From Methyloligella sp. (GTDB lineage Bacteria > Pseudomonadota > Alphaproteobacteria > Rhizobiales > HXMU1428-3): DNA of 64,000 nt. The translations under genes were made by a program, and so were the position numbers. Shown here piece by piece: positions 54,804 to 64,000 of this stretch. The notes beneath the pieces are model-generated. The model saw only the letters and a program-made list of their open reading frames with translations. It searched no databases and was not told the origin of the DNA. Numbering within the stretch: position 1 is the stretch's first letter; the number at the start of each line of letters is the position of its first letter. Location: the NCBI GenBank assembly GCA_021604645.1, contig BQJJ01000012.1:1-64000 (forward strand), read 5' to 3'.

Positions 54804-56336
54804 ATGCAAGATATTCTCAAAGAACTCGAAGATCGCCGTGTTGAAGCCCGTTTGGGTGGTGGACAACGACGGATTGATAGCCAGCATAAAAAGGGCAAAC
54901 TTACTGCGCGTGAGCGCCTTGATGTGCTCTTAGATCAAGGGTCGTTTGAAGAATACGACATGTATAAAACCCATCGCTGTACCGACTTTGGTATGGAAGA
55001 GACGAAGATCTCTGGTGATGGTGTTGTCACTGGTTGGGGGACGATTAATGGTCGCCCAACTTATGTCTTCTCTCAAGACTTTACAGTTTTTGGTGGCTCC
55101 CTTTCTGAAACGCATGCTGAAAAGATCTGCAAGATCATGGATCTTGCGTTGCAAAATGGTGTGCCTGTCATTGGTCTGAATGACTCTGGTGGAGCGCGTA
55201 TCCAAGAAGGTGTTGCTTCTCTTGGTGGGTATGCTGAAGTGTTTTATCGCAATGTCCAGGCGTCTGGTGTAATTCCGCAAATCTCCGTAATTATGGGGCC
55301 ATGCGCTGGTGGTGCGGTTTATTCGCCTGCTATGACTGATTATATTTTTATGGTCAAGGACACGAGCTATATGTTTGTAACCGGACCAGATGTTGTGAAG
55401 ACAGTGACCAATGAAGTGGTTACTGCAGAGGAACTCGGTGGTGCTTCTACTCACACGAAGAAATCTTCAGTTGCTGATGGTGCTTTTGAGAATGATCTTG
55501 AGACACTTTTAGAAATTCGCCGCTTATTTGATTTTCTCCCCCTTTCAAATGAAGCTGAGTTGCCAGTCCTTGAGACAAATGATCCGGCAGATCGCATTGA
55601 AATGAGCCTTGATACGATTGTTCCTGAAAACCCTAATCAACCTTATGACATGCATGAAGTTATTCAAAAGATTGCTGATGAAGGTGATTTTTTCGAAATT
55701 CAAAAAGATCATGCTGGCAATATTCTATGCGGATATATTCGTTTAAACGGCTCAACAGTTGGTGTTGTTGCTAACCAGCCGATGGTGCTTGCGGGCTGTC
55801 TTGATATTGATAGTGCGAAAAAAGCTGGGCGGTTTGTGCGTTATTGTAACGCTTTCAACATTCCTATTCTCACTCTTGTTGATGTGCCAGGCTTTTTGCC
55901 GGGGACGGTTCAGGAATATGGTGGCATCATCAAGCACGGAGCCAAGCTCTTATTTGCTTACGCTGAAGCAACAGTGCCAAAAGTGACTGTGATTGTCCGT
56001 AAGGCGTATGGCGGGGCGTATGATGTGATGGCGTCAAAACATATTCGCTCTGATGTGAACTATGCCTGGCCGACTGCTGAGATTGCAGTGATGGGCGCGA
56101 AGGGGGCGACTGAAATTTTATACCGCGAAGATCTTAATAATCCTGAGAAAATTGCAGAACGCACAAAGGAGTATGAAGACCGGTTTGCGAACCCCTTTAT
56201 TGCTGCGCAACGCGGATTTATTGACGAGGTAATTCAACCTCACTCTACACGCCGCCGTGTTGGTCGTGCTTTTGATCTTTTGAAAACGAAAAAAGTACCG
56301 GCGATTAATAAGAAAAATGACAATATTCCACTATAA
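54804..56336 (+). CDS. pccB: Propionyl-CoA carboxylase beta subunit
   Basis: Carboxyltransferase subunit (510 aa) that moves CO2 from biotin to propionyl-CoA, giving methylmalonyl-CoA. Typical marks are [20 protein letters not shown], the oxyanion loop [20 protein letters not shown], the middle [17 protein letters not shown], and [25 protein letters not shown] precedes the ATG. It is the first gene of a tight operon (11 bases to pccA), divergent from the PccR-like regulator with TTTGCAAA sites between. Confidence 0.95.
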   Translation: MQDILKELEDRRVEARLGGGQRRIDSQHKKGKLTARERLDVLLDQGSFEEYDMYKTHRCTDFGMEETKISGDGVVTGWGTINGRPTYVFSQDFTVFGGSLSETHAEKICKIMDLALQNGVPVIGLNDSGGARIQEGVASLGGYAEVFYRNVQASGVIPQISVIMGPCAGGAVYSPAMTDYIFMVKDTSYMFVTGPDVVKTVTNEVVTAEELGGASTHTKKSSVADGAFENDLETLLEIRRLFDFLPLSNEAELPVLETNDPADRIEMSLDTIVPENPNQPYDMHEVIQKIADEGDFFEIQKDHAGNILCGYIRLNGSTVGVVANQPMVLAGCLDIDSAKKAGRFVRYCNAFNIPILTLVDVPGFLPGTVQEYGGIIKHGAKLLFAYAEATVPKVTVIVRKAYGGAYDVMASKHIRSDVNYAWPTAEIAVMGAKGATEILYREDLNNPEKIAERTKEYEDRFANPFIAAQRGFIDEVIQPHSTRRRVGRAFDLLKTKKVPAINKKNDNIPL

Positions 56337-56347
56337 GGGGCTCTCTC

Positions 56348-58351
56348 ATGTTTAAGAAAATTCTTGTTGCAAATAGAGGTGAGATTGCTTGCCGGGTTTT
56401 TAAAACAGCCAAGAAAATGGGTATTCAGACTGTGGCTGTTTATTCTGACGCTGACAAAAATGCACTGCATGTAGAAATGGCTGATGAAGCCGTTTATATT
56501 GGTGCGGCACCTGCGTCTGAAAGCTATTTGATCATTGATAAAATTATTGATGCAGCGAAACAAACGGGGGCTGACGCTATTCACCCTGGTTATGGTTTTT
56601 TGTCAGAGCGTGCTGAGTTTGCTGAGCGTTTGAAGGCAGAAAAAATTGCTTTTATAGGCCCGCCTACTGGTGCGATTGAGGCGATGGGTGATAAGATCAC
56701 GTCTAAGAAAATTGCTGCTGAAGCTGGTGTTTCTACAGTGCCTGGTCATATGGGTTTGATTGACGACGCTGATCATGCAGTTAAGATTGCGACTGAAATT
56801 GGTTATCCGGTGATGATTAAAGCCAGTGCCGGCGGCGGCGGTAAGGGCATGCGTATTGCTTATAATGATGCTGAAGCACGTGAAGGATTTGATCGCTCTA
56901 AATCTGAGGCGGCCTCTAGCTTTGGTGATGACCGGATTTTCATTGAAAAATTTGTTGAACAACCGCGCCATATTGAAATTCAAGTACTTGCTGATAATCA
57001 CGGGAATTGCATTTATCTTGGCGAACGTGAATGTTCTATTCAGCGCCGTAACCAAAAGGTGATTGAGGAGGCGCCGTCTTCATTTTTGGATGAAGCAACG
57101 CGAAAAGCCATGGGAGATCAGTCTGTTGAGCTTTCTAAGGCAGTTGATTATTCGAGCGCTGGCACGGTTGAGTTTATTGTCGACAAGGACAAGAACTTCT
57201 ATTTTCTTGAAATGAATACGCGCTTACAGGTTGAGCACCCAGTGACAGAATTAATCACGGGTGTTGATTTGGTTGAGCAGATGATCCGTGTTGCTGCTGG
57301 TGAAGTTCTCTTGTTAAGCCAGGATGATATTAAGCTAAATGGTTGGGCTATGGAAAGCCGACTTTATGCTGAAGATCCGTATCGTAATTTCTTACCAAGC
57401 ATTGGACGTTTGCAACGTTACCGCCCGCCACAAGAGGGCGTGAAAGACAATGGTGCAATTGTTCGTAATGATACGGGTGTGTTTGAAGGTGGTGAGATCT
57501 CCATGTTCTATGATCCTATGATTGCAAAGCTTTGCACATGGGGGAAAACACGCGAAAATTCTATTGATGAAATGAGAATGGCTCTTGATCGTTTTGAGGT
57601 TGAGGGGATTGGCCATAATCTTCCATTCCTTTCTGCGGTGATGGGACATGAACGGTTTCAATCCGGTAACATCACTACTGCGTTTATTGCTGAGGAATAC
57701 CCGGAAGGGTTTGAAGGAGTTGCTCCAACTGATGATGATCGCCGAACCTTTGCACTTTCAGCGCTTGTCTTAAATGCAATTGCAACTGATAGATCGCATA
57801 AAGATGTTTTAGCTTCTGTTATTACAGCCGACACGACTGATGGTAACAAAGTTGTTTTACTTGATGGCCACTCTTTATCTGCGAAAATTGCTCGGATTGA
57901 TGATGAATTTGAAGTTACATTCGATGACAAGTCATATCGCGTTTCAACAAACTGGAGCCGGGGAGAAAAAATCGCACATCTTCTGATTGATGATGTCGAG
58001 TGTGTTATCAAAACTGATCCGTTTACCAGCGGCTTTCGTATGCGTCAGGGCGGTATGGATATCAATGTTCAGGTTCTTAGTCCCCGTGTAGCAGAACTTG
58101 CTGCGCTTATGCCTGAAAAAATTCCGCAAGATACATCCAACCTTCTGCTTTGCCCGATGCCTGGGTTGCTTGTTTCATTAAAGGTGAAAGAAGGGGACAC
58201 AGTTGAAGAGGGGCAAGCGCTTGCTATTGTTGAAGCGATGAAAATGGAGAATGTTCTTAAAGCTGAGAAAACGTCTGTTATTGCAAAAATTCCGGTTAGT
58301 GAAGGGGACAGCTTAGCTGTTGATGAAACCATTATGGAGTTTGAGGTATGA
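56348..58351 (+). CDS. pccA: Propionyl-CoA carboxylase alpha subunit (biotin carboxylase and carrier)
   Basis: 667-residue subunit with an N-terminal biotin carboxylase domain ([23 protein letters not shown]-grasp glycine loop [29 protein letters not shown]), a BT domain linking to PccB, and a C-terminal biotin carrier with the biotinylated Lys632 in EAMKMEN. It carboxylates biotin with ATP and bicarbonate. Its last four bases overlap the start of the mutase gene (ATGA), so expression is coupled. Biotin ligase is not in the window. Confidence 0.95.
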   Translation: MFKKILVANRGEIACRVFKTAKKMGIQTVAVYSDADKNALHVEMADEAVYIGAAPASESYLIIDKIIDAAKQTGADAIHPGYGFLSERAEFAERLKAEKIAFIGPPTGAIEAMGDKITSKKIAAEAGVSTVPGHMGLIDDADHAVKIATEIGYPVMIKASAGGGGKGMRIAYNDAEAREGFDRSKSEAASSFGDDRIFIEKFVEQPRHIEIQVLADNHGNCIYLGERECSIQRRNQKVIEEAPSSFLDEATRKAMGDQSVELSKAVDYSSAGTVEFIVDKDKNFYFLEMNTRLQVEHPVTELITGVDLVEQMIRVAAGEVLLLSQDDIKLNGWAMESRLYAEDPYRNFLPSIGRLQRYRPPQEGVKDNGAIVRNDTGVFEGGEISMFYDPMIAKLCTWGKTRENSIDEMRMALDRFEVEGIGHNLPFLSAVMGHERFQSGNITTAFIAEEYPEGFEGVAPTDDDRRTFALSALVLNAIATDRSHKDVLASVITADTTDGNKVVLLDGHSLSAKIARIDDEFEVTFDDKSYRVSTNWSRGEKIAHLLIDDVECVIKTDPFTSGFRMRQGGMDINVQVLSPRVAELAALMPEKIPQDTSNLLLCPMPGLLVSLKVKEGDTVEEGQALAIVEAMKMENVLKAEKTSVIAKIPVSEGDSLAVDETIMEFEV

Positions 58352-60495
58352 GCAAGGATGATTTGAAATTTCCTCTTGATTGGGAGGAGTTGGCCTCAAA
58401 AGAATTAAAGGGAAAAAGCCTTACGGAACTGGATTGGGATACGCCTGAGGGGATTAAGGTAAAGCCTCTTTATACATCTGAGGATGTGCCGGAAAGTGCT
58501 GAACAAGAATTGCCGGGTATCGGACCCTTTACCAGAGGTGTTAAAGCTACGATGTATGCCGGGCGACCCTGGACCATTCGGCAATATGCAGGGTTTTCAA
58601 CAGCGGAAGAATCGAACGCGTTTTACCGTAAGAATTTAGCGGCCGGTCAAAAAGGATTGTCTGTTGCTTTTGATCTAGCAACACACCGCGGTTATGACAG
58701 TGACCATCCGCGGGTTGTAGGTGATGTGGGGAAAGCAGGGGTAGCGATTGACTCAATTGAGGATATGAAAATTCTCTTTGATGGCATACCGCTTGATCAG
58801 ATGTCTGTTTCTATGACTATGAACGGCGCTGTAATTCCTATTTTGGCGATGTTTATCGCAGCTGGTGAAGAACAAGGTGTTGATAGAGCTAAGCTTTCCG
58901 GTACCATTCAAAATGACATATTAAAAGAGTTTATGGTGAGGAATACCTATATTTATCCACCAGAACCCTCCATGCGGATCATTGCTGATATTATTGAATA
59001 TACAGCAAAAGAAATGCCGAAGTTTAACTCGATTTCTATTTCTGGCTATCATATGCAAGAGGCTGGTTCCACATTGGCGCAAGAGCTTGCTTATACTTTG
59101 GCTGATGGCATGGAATATGTTCGCGCGGCTACTAGTAAGGGACTAGATGTTGACGCTTTTGCTGGGCGTCTCTCTTTCTTTTTCTGCATTGGTATGAACG
59201 TGTTTATGGAAGCTGCGAAGCTACGTGCTGCACGGCAACTTTGGGCGCGGATTATGACTGATTTTGGGGCGAAATCTGAACGCTCGAAATTGCTTCGTAC
59301 TCACTGTCAGACGTCTGGTGTCTCTCTTACTGAACAAGACCCTTATAATAATGTTGTTCGCACAGCATTTGAAGCTATGGCTGCGGTGCTTGGTGGGACA
59401 CAATCGCTTCACACAAACTCGTTTGATGAAGCGATTGCTTTGCCGACAGAGTTTTCTGCTCGCATAGCGCGGAACACACAACTGATCTTACAGCATGAAA
59501 CAGGTGTGACTAATGTGGTCGATCCGCTTGGTGGCTCTTATTATGTCGAAGCTTTGACCAAAGAGTTGGCTGATCAGGCTTGGGAAATGATTGAAGAGGT
59601 TGAAGCGCTGGGCGGTATGACCAAGGCTGTTGAGCAAGGTTTGCCTAAAATGCGGATTGAGGAAGCTGCTGTTAAACGCCAGGCAAGAATTGATCAGGGC
59701 GAGGATGTCATTGTTGGAGTGAATAAGTTTCAACTCGAGGACGAGACCCCTGTTGATATTTTAGAGATTGATAATGCGAAAGTGCGCGATGAGCAAATCA
59801 AGCGTTTAACGCAAATGCGTAGCACGAGGAATGAAAGCAAGTTTCAAAACGCTATTGATCATTTGGAGCAGATTGCAAAGTCTGGTGGTGGGAATTTGTT
59901 AGAGGCAGCTGTTGAGGCTGCAAAAGCGCGGGCAAGCCTTGGAGAAATTTCAGATGCTATGGAACGTGCTTTTGGTCGCCACAAAGCGTTAACACGGGTG
60001 ATATCTGGTGTGTACGATCAGGCTTATGAGGGAGATGCCGAGTATCAGGCCATTCAAAGCAAGATCAAAGCTTATAAAGATGAACATTCAAAAACACCGC
60101 ATGTTTTGGTTGCGAAGATGGGGCAGGATGGTCATGACAGGGGCGCGAAAATTATTGCGACAGCTTTTGCTGATATTGGATTTGAAGTCAGCCTTAGTGA
60201 CATGTTTGAAACTCCTGAAGAGGTGGCAACAAAGGCCATTGAAGCTGGTGTTAATGTGATTGGTGTTTCTTCATTGGCTGCGGGACATAAAACTTTGGTA
60301 CCCGAACTAATTGAATGCCTAAAAGCGAAATTGGCTGAGAATATCATTGTCATTGTGGGCGGTGTTATTCCCGAGCAAGATTATGGATTTTTGCGCAGTG
60401 CGGGTGTGGCTGAGATATTTGGCCCTGGATCGAGTGTTATTGTGGCTGCGAATAGTGTGCTCAATCAAATTCGTGGTGTTCGCCGCAACCGATAA
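58348..60495 (+). CDS. scpA: Methylmalonyl-CoA mutase
   Basis: B12-dependent mutase (715 aa) converting methylmalonyl-CoA to succinyl-CoA. The N-terminal TIM-barrel domain has [19 protein letters not shown] and [19 protein letters not shown]. The C-terminal cobalamin domain has the DxHxxG motif with His596 in GQDGHDRG. Length fits the single-chain large-subunit type (MutB/ScpA). No epimerase or MeaB chaperone gene follows in the window, so those must be elsewhere. Translationally coupled to pccA. Confidence 0.95.
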   Translation: MSKDDLKFPLDWEELASKELKGKSLTELDWDTPEGIKVKPLYTSEDVPESAEQELPGIGPFTRGVKATMYAGRPWTIRQYAGFSTAEESNAFYRKNLAAGQKGLSVAFDLATHRGYDSDHPRVVGDVGKAGVAIDSIEDMKILFDGIPLDQMSVSMTMNGAVIPILAMFIAAGEEQGVDRAKLSGTIQNDILKEFMVRNTYIYPPEPSMRIIADIIEYTAKEMPKFNSISISGYHMQEAGSTLAQELAYTLADGMEYVRAATSKGLDVDAFAGRLSFFFCIGMNVFMEAAKLRAARQLWARIMTDFGAKSERSKLLRTHCQTSGVSLTEQDPYNNVVRTAFEAMAAVLGGTQSLHTNSFDEAIALPTEFSARIARNTQLILQHETGVTNVVDPLGGSYYVEALTKELADQAWEMIEEVEALGGMTKAVEQGLPKMRIEEAAVKRQARIDQGEDVIVGVNKFQLEDETPVDILEIDNAKVRDEQIKRLTQMRSTRNESKFQNAIDHLEQIAKSGGGNLLEAAVEAAKARASLGEISDAMERAFGRHKALTRVISGVYDQAYEGDAEYQAIQSKIKAYKDEHSKTPHVLVAKMGQDGHDRGAKIIATAFADIGFEVSLSDMFETPEEVATKAIEAGVNVIGVSSLAAGHKTLVPELIECLKAKLAENIIVIVGGVIPEQDYGFLRSAGVAEIFGPGSSVIVAANSVLNQIRGVRRNR

Positions 60496-60539
60496 AATTA
60501 CAAAAAAATAAATATGGGAATTCGTGGAGGGAAGTACTT

Positions 60540-62450
60540 ATGAGTGACGTTTCAAATTATGAGCAAGTTTATAAAACCTGGCAGGATGACCCTGAAGGGT
60601 TTTGGGCAACAGAAGCTAAGGAATTAAGTTGGTCAAAATCGTGGGATAAGGTTTTTGATGAAAGCCAAGATGCTTATGGGCGCTGGTTTGCAGGCGCTGA
60701 GTGCAACACATGTTATAATGCTGTTGACCGTCATGTTGAGGATGGGCGCGGTGAGCAAGCTGCAATTATATATGATAGTCCTGTAACAGGCACGAAACAA
60801 ACCTACAGTTATGTTGAAGTTAAATCTGAAGTGGAAGCACTAGCAGCTGCATTGCAAGATCAAGGGGTCACCAAAGGTGACCGCGTGCTGATCTATATGC
60901 CGATGGTACCTGAAGCTGCCTTTGCTATGTTGGCAAGTGCACGTTTGGGGGCTGTGCATTCTGTGGTGTTTGGAGGCTTTGCAGCGAATGAACTTGCTAT
61001 TCGAATTGATGATTGTGCGCCGAAGGTCATTATTTCAGCGTCTTGTGGTATTGAGCCTAACCGGGTGATTGCTTATAAACCTCTGCTTGATGAGGCTATT
61101 GAACTTTCTAAAAACAAACCGGATGCGTGTATTATCCTCCAGCGCGAGCAACAGACATGCGATCTGATTGATTGCCGTGATATTGATTACAAAGATATTA
61201 CCAATGTGCATAAGACGGCTGGTTCTGTGGTGCCGTGTGTTGCAGTTGCGGCAACTGATCCTTTGTATGTCTTATATACATCTGGAACAACTGGGACACC
61301 TAAAGGCGTTGTTCGTGATAATGGTGGGCATATGGTTGCGCTTAACTGGTCTATGGGTGCAATTTATGACATTAAACCGAACGAAGTTTTTTGGGCGGCG
61401 TCTGATGTTGGTTGGGTTGTGGGGCATTCTTACATTGTATATGGGCCACTTATAAAAGGGGCGACAACGATTATGTTTGAAGGCAAGCCTGTGGGCACAC
61501 CAGATGCTGGAACTTTTTGGCGTATAGTTGAAGAGTATAAGGTCTCTGCTTTATTCACAGCACCTACGGCTCTTCGGGCTATTAAGAAAGAAGATCATCA
61601 AGGGGCCTTTTTAAAGCCTTATGATGTTTCTTCACTTCGGACATTGTTCCTTGCGGGTGAGCGTGCTGACCCTGACACCATCCAATGGGCAGAAGATCTG
61701 TTGAACATTCCTGTTATCGATCATTGGTGGCAAACAGAAACTGGCTGGGCGATTGCTGGTAATCCTGTTGGGCTTGGCAAGTTGCCAGTGAAACTGGGAT
61801 CCCCAACGGTTGCGATGCCTGGATATGATATTCAAATTGTTGATGATGCTGGTAACCCTGTGCCTGCGGGTGGGTTTGGCAATATTATTGTTAAGCTCCC
61901 GTTACCGCCTGGATGCTTTCCTACTTTGTGGAATGCTGATGAACGTTTTCGTTCTGCTTACTTAGAGGCGTTTCCCGGGTATTATCAGACATCTGACGCT
62001 GGTTTGAAAGATGAAGATGGGTATCTCTTTATTATGGCTCGTACGGACGATATTATTAATGTTGCGGGTCATCGTTTATCAACAGGCGGGATGGAAGAGG
62101 TGCTTGTTTCTCATCCTGATGTAATTGAATGCGCGGTGATTGGTATTGCTGACAAGTTAAAAGGTCAACTGCCTTGTGGATTTGTTGTATTGAAATCTGA
62201 TCATGAGAAATCTCCGGAGGAAATTGAAAAAGAATGTGTTCAATTGGTTCGCGAGAAAATTGGCGCGGTTGCTGCGTTTAAACTTTGTGTGACTGTGGCT
62301 CGTTTGCCGAAAACTCGATCCGGCAAGATTTTGCGTGGGACGATGCGTAGTATTGCTGACAAAGAAGAGTATAAAATACCGGCTACGATTGATGATCCTG
62401 TTATTCTTGAAGAGATCACAGCTGTGATGAAGAGCAAGGGGATCGGGTAA
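60540..62450 (+). CDS. prpE: Propionyl-CoA synthetase
   Basis: AMP-forming ligase (636 aa) that activates propionate. The ANL P-loop is YTSGTTGTPKGVVRDNGG, with WWQTETGWAIAGNP and the catalytic Lys596 in TRSGKILRG. The N-terminal EQVYKTWQDDPEGFWATEA and the propionate-type motif DNGGHMVALNWSM separate it from acetyl-CoA synthetase. GGAGGG lies just before the ATG. It is the fourth gene of the propionate operon, 44 bases after the mutase. Confidence 0.92.
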   Translation: MSDVSNYEQVYKTWQDDPEGFWATEAKELSWSKSWDKVFDESQDAYGRWFAGAECNTCYNAVDRHVEDGRGEQAAIIYDSPVTGTKQTYSYVEVKSEVEALAAALQDQGVTKGDRVLIYMPMVPEAAFAMLASARLGAVHSVVFGGFAANELAIRIDDCAPKVIISASCGIEPNRVIAYKPLLDEAIELSKNKPDACIILQREQQTCDLIDCRDIDYKDITNVHKTAGSVVPCVAVAATDPLYVLYTSGTTGTPKGVVRDNGGHMVALNWSMGAIYDIKPNEVFWAASDVGWVVGHSYIVYGPLIKGATTIMFEGKPVGTPDAGTFWRIVEEYKVSALFTAPTALRAIKKEDHQGAFLKPYDVSSLRTLFLAGERADPDTIQWAEDLLNIPVIDHWWQTETGWAIAGNPVGLGKLPVKLGSPTVAMPGYDIQIVDDAGNPVPAGGFGNIIVKLPLPPGCFPTLWNADERFRSAYLEAFPGYYQTSDAGLKDEDGYLFIMARTDDIINVAGHRLSTGGMEEVLVSHPDVIECAVIGIADKLKGQLPCGFVVLKSDHEKSPEEIEKECVQLVREKIGAVAAFKLCVTVARLPKTRSGKILRGTMRSIADKEEYKIPATIDDPVILEEITAVMKSKGIG

Positions 62451-62668
62451 CGATCTGGTGATCTATCTAGTGATCGGTGTACGCCCATAGATTTATTTGA
62501 ATGGCGTTAAACTGTTATTGGCGGTGGATAAATACCCTGTTCACCTCCGATTTTCTTTATTGGTGCAACAATTTGCTTGTAACCTTATTGTTCAAATTTG
62601 TTGTAGGCTTTCGCGTATCAGTTTTGTTTTCACTTTCAATTTAGATAGTCGGAAAAGGGGCAATAACA
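62451..62668 (+). other. Intergenic stretch between prpE and malic enzyme
   Basis: 218 bases without a gene. The first 40 bases contain GATC-rich short repeats (GATCTGGTGATC, TAGTGATCGG) with possible but weak pairing, so termination after prpE is uncertain. GGGG at 62657-62660 is the ribosome site of the next gene. Confidence 0.4.
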
Positions 62669-64000
62669 TTGTCAGATCAAGATAAGAATAAAAAAGACGA
62701 TACAGTTCGCCAAGCTGCTCTTGACTATCATGAGTTTCCCAAGCCCGGGAAATTAGAGATCCGGCCAACGACACCTATGACTAGCCAACGTGATTTAGCA
62801 CGTGCCTATTCGCCAGGTGTTGCTGAGGCTTGTTTGGAAATAAAAGCAGATCCTGCAAATGCTGCGCGTTACACGGCGCGCTCCAATTTGGTGGCTGTTG
62901 TCTCTAACGGGTCTGCAGTTCTTGGGCTTGGTAATATTGGGCCGCTTGCCTCTAAGCCAGTTATGGAAGGGAAGGCTGTTCTTTTTAAGAAGTTTGCCAA
63001 CATTGATTGTTTTGATCTTGAGGTGAATGAAACTGATCCGCATAAGCTCGTTGAGGTTGTGGCGGCGTTAGAGCCGACTTTTGGAGCGATTAATTTAGAG
63101 GATATCAAAGCGCCGGATTGTTTCATTGTTGAGAAGCTTTGCCGTGAGCGTATGAATATTCCTGTGTTTCATGATGATCAACATGGTACGGCCATTGTTG
63201 TTGGTGCTGCGGCAACAAACGCGTGTGAGATTGCAAAGAAGAAACTTTCAGAGATTAAAGTTGTCTCTACTGGTGGTGGTGCAGCCGGCATTGCGTGCCT
63301 GAATATGCTTCTGAAGCTTGGCGTTCGCCGTGAGAATGTTTGGCTCTGTGATATTGAGGGGCTTGTCTATGAAGGGCGTACATCTGAGATGACGCCGCAG
63401 AAGGCTGACTATGCTCAATCGTCTGAGTTGCGTTCATTAGATCAGGTCATTGAAGGGGCTGATTTATTCCTTGGGTTATCTGGCCCAGGAGTTTTGAAAG
63501 CTGAACATGTGCAGAAGATGGCTAAGCAGCCGATTATTTTAGCCCTTGCGAACCCGACACCTGAAATTTTACCTGAAGAAGTGCGCTCTGTTGTGCCTGA
63601 TGCGATTATTGCAACAGGCCGAAGTGACTATCCCAACCAGGTCAATAATGTTTTGTGTTTCCCGTTTATTTTTCGTGGTGCTTTAGATGTGGGAGCGACG
63701 GAAATTAATGATGAGATGCAAATTGCTTGTGTGAATGGCATTGCTGAACTTGCACGACTTACTTCGAGTGCAGAAGCGGCTGAAGTTTATAAAAGCGAGC
63801 GCCTGACTTTTGGCTCAGATTATCTCATTCCGAAACCATTTGATCCGCGGTTGATGTCTGTTGTTGCTAGTGCTGTTGCCAGAGCTGCTATGGACACAGG
63901 CGTTGCGACACGGCCGATCTATGATATGGAGGCTTATAAAGAAAGTCTCAATAATTCTGTATTTAAGTCTTCTCTCTTAATGAGGCCGCTTTACGAGGCG
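62669..64000 (+). CDS. maeB: NADP-dependent malic enzyme, truncated by the window end
   Basis: Partial gene: the first 444 codons of an MaeB-type malic enzyme that makes pyruvate and CO2 from malate. Visible marks are [34 protein letters not shown] (metal/substrate site), [12 protein letters not shown] (NADP-binding loop) and [12 protein letters not shown]. The start is TTG at 62669 with GGGG 8 bases before it. MaeB proteins usually continue with a phosphotransacetylase-like domain beyond residue 430, which lies past the edge. It follows the propionate operon, and would drain C4 acids from succinyl-CoA to pyruvate. Confidence 0.9.
   Translation, partial: MSDQDKNKKDDTVRQAALDYHEFPKPGKLEIRPTTPMTSQRDLARAYSPGVAEACLEIKADPANAARYTARSNLVAVVSNGSAVLGLGNIGPLASKPVMEGKAVLFKKFANIDCFDLEVNETDPHKLVEVVAALEPTFGAINLEDIKAPDCFIVEKLCRERMNIPVFHDDQHGTAIVVGAAATNACEIAKKKLSEIKVVSTGGGAAGIACLNMLLKLGVRRENVWLCDIEGLVYEGRTSEMTPQKADYAQSSELRSLDQVIEGADLFLGLSGPGVLKAEHVQKMAKQPIILALANPTPEILPEEVRSVVPDAIIATGRSDYPNQVNNVLCFPFIFRGALDVGATEINDEMQIACVNGIAELARLTSSAEAAEVYKSERLTFGSDYLIPKPFDPRLMSVVASAVARAAMDTGVATRPIYDMEAYKESLNNSVFKSSLLMRPLYEA

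Noticed and set aside
1..64000. CRISPR arrays, tRNA or rRNA genes, insertion sequences, integrases, phage or toxin-antitoxin loci
   Set aside because: No regularly spaced repeats, cloverleaf-like sequences, transposase or integrase motifs were seen on either strand.

Overview
The window comes from a low-GC Gram-negative bacterium, most likely a marine alphaproteobacterium. The support is an alphaproteobacterial-type porin, a PccR/ScfR-type regulator divergent from a propionyl-CoA carboxylase operon, many TonB-dependent and AraC-type proteins, and an AT-rich background. The genus cannot be fixed from the sequence alone. No rRNA, tRNA, CRISPR array, insertion sequence, integrase or phage gene was seen; this looks like ordinary chromosome.

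Layout. (1) 312-7030: a siderophore-type iron uptake operon on the minus strand (TonB receptor, periplasmic binding protein, FecCD permease, ATPase, DUF2218 protein) with a divergent PchR-like AraC regulator. (2) 7322-9346: a soluble FIST-domain chemoreceptor. (3) 9442-11059: a porin gene with an unusually structured 3' region. (4) 11533-18720: an AraC regulator, a PQQ/heme alcohol dehydrogenase and two acyl-CoA synthetases, suggesting alcohol and carboxylic acid use. (5) 18784-22276: a minus-strand unit of response regulator, di-heme peroxidase and histidine kinase. (6) 22517-25415: an acetyltransferase, a GMC oxidoreductase and a small protein. (7) 25583-33441: a TonB energising system (secreted protein, ExbB, two ExbD, TonB), a family-5 solute-binding protein, a heme-type TonB receptor, a VOC protein and an IsdG/HmoA-like monooxygenase. 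Together these read as a heme acquisition and breakdown region. (8) 33715-35835: a globin-MCP-PilZ fusion protein. (9) 36065-38638: a sodium:alanine symporter and a PQQ sugar dehydrogenase, convergent. (10) 38764-45481: a CusBA-type metal efflux pair, a small Cys/His/Met-rich secreted protein and an AraC regulator. (11) 45603-51454: small membrane, cytochrome b561, SRPBCC, DUF2024, MarR, amidotransferase, AraC and SnoaL-like genes. (12) 51519-52910: a cytochrome P450. (13) 53068-64000: PccR and the propionate operon pccB-pccA-mcm-prpE, followed by a malic enzyme cut by the window edge.

How they work together. The last region encodes nearly a whole route from propionate through propionyl-CoA, methylmalonyl-CoA and succinyl-CoA, and, via the TCA cycle and malic enzyme, to pyruvate. 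TTTGCAAA operator sites lie between the regulator and the operon. The iron and heme regions supply two outer-membrane receptors and one TonB-ExbBD motor. The most unusual points are the second ExbD, which has Asn in place of the proton-carrying Asp; the globin sensor, which has Gln in place of the proximal heme His and carries a PilZ domain; the cluster of perfect inverted repeats after the porin gene; and the MarR/DUF2024 pair, which shares a palindromic operator laid over both promoters.
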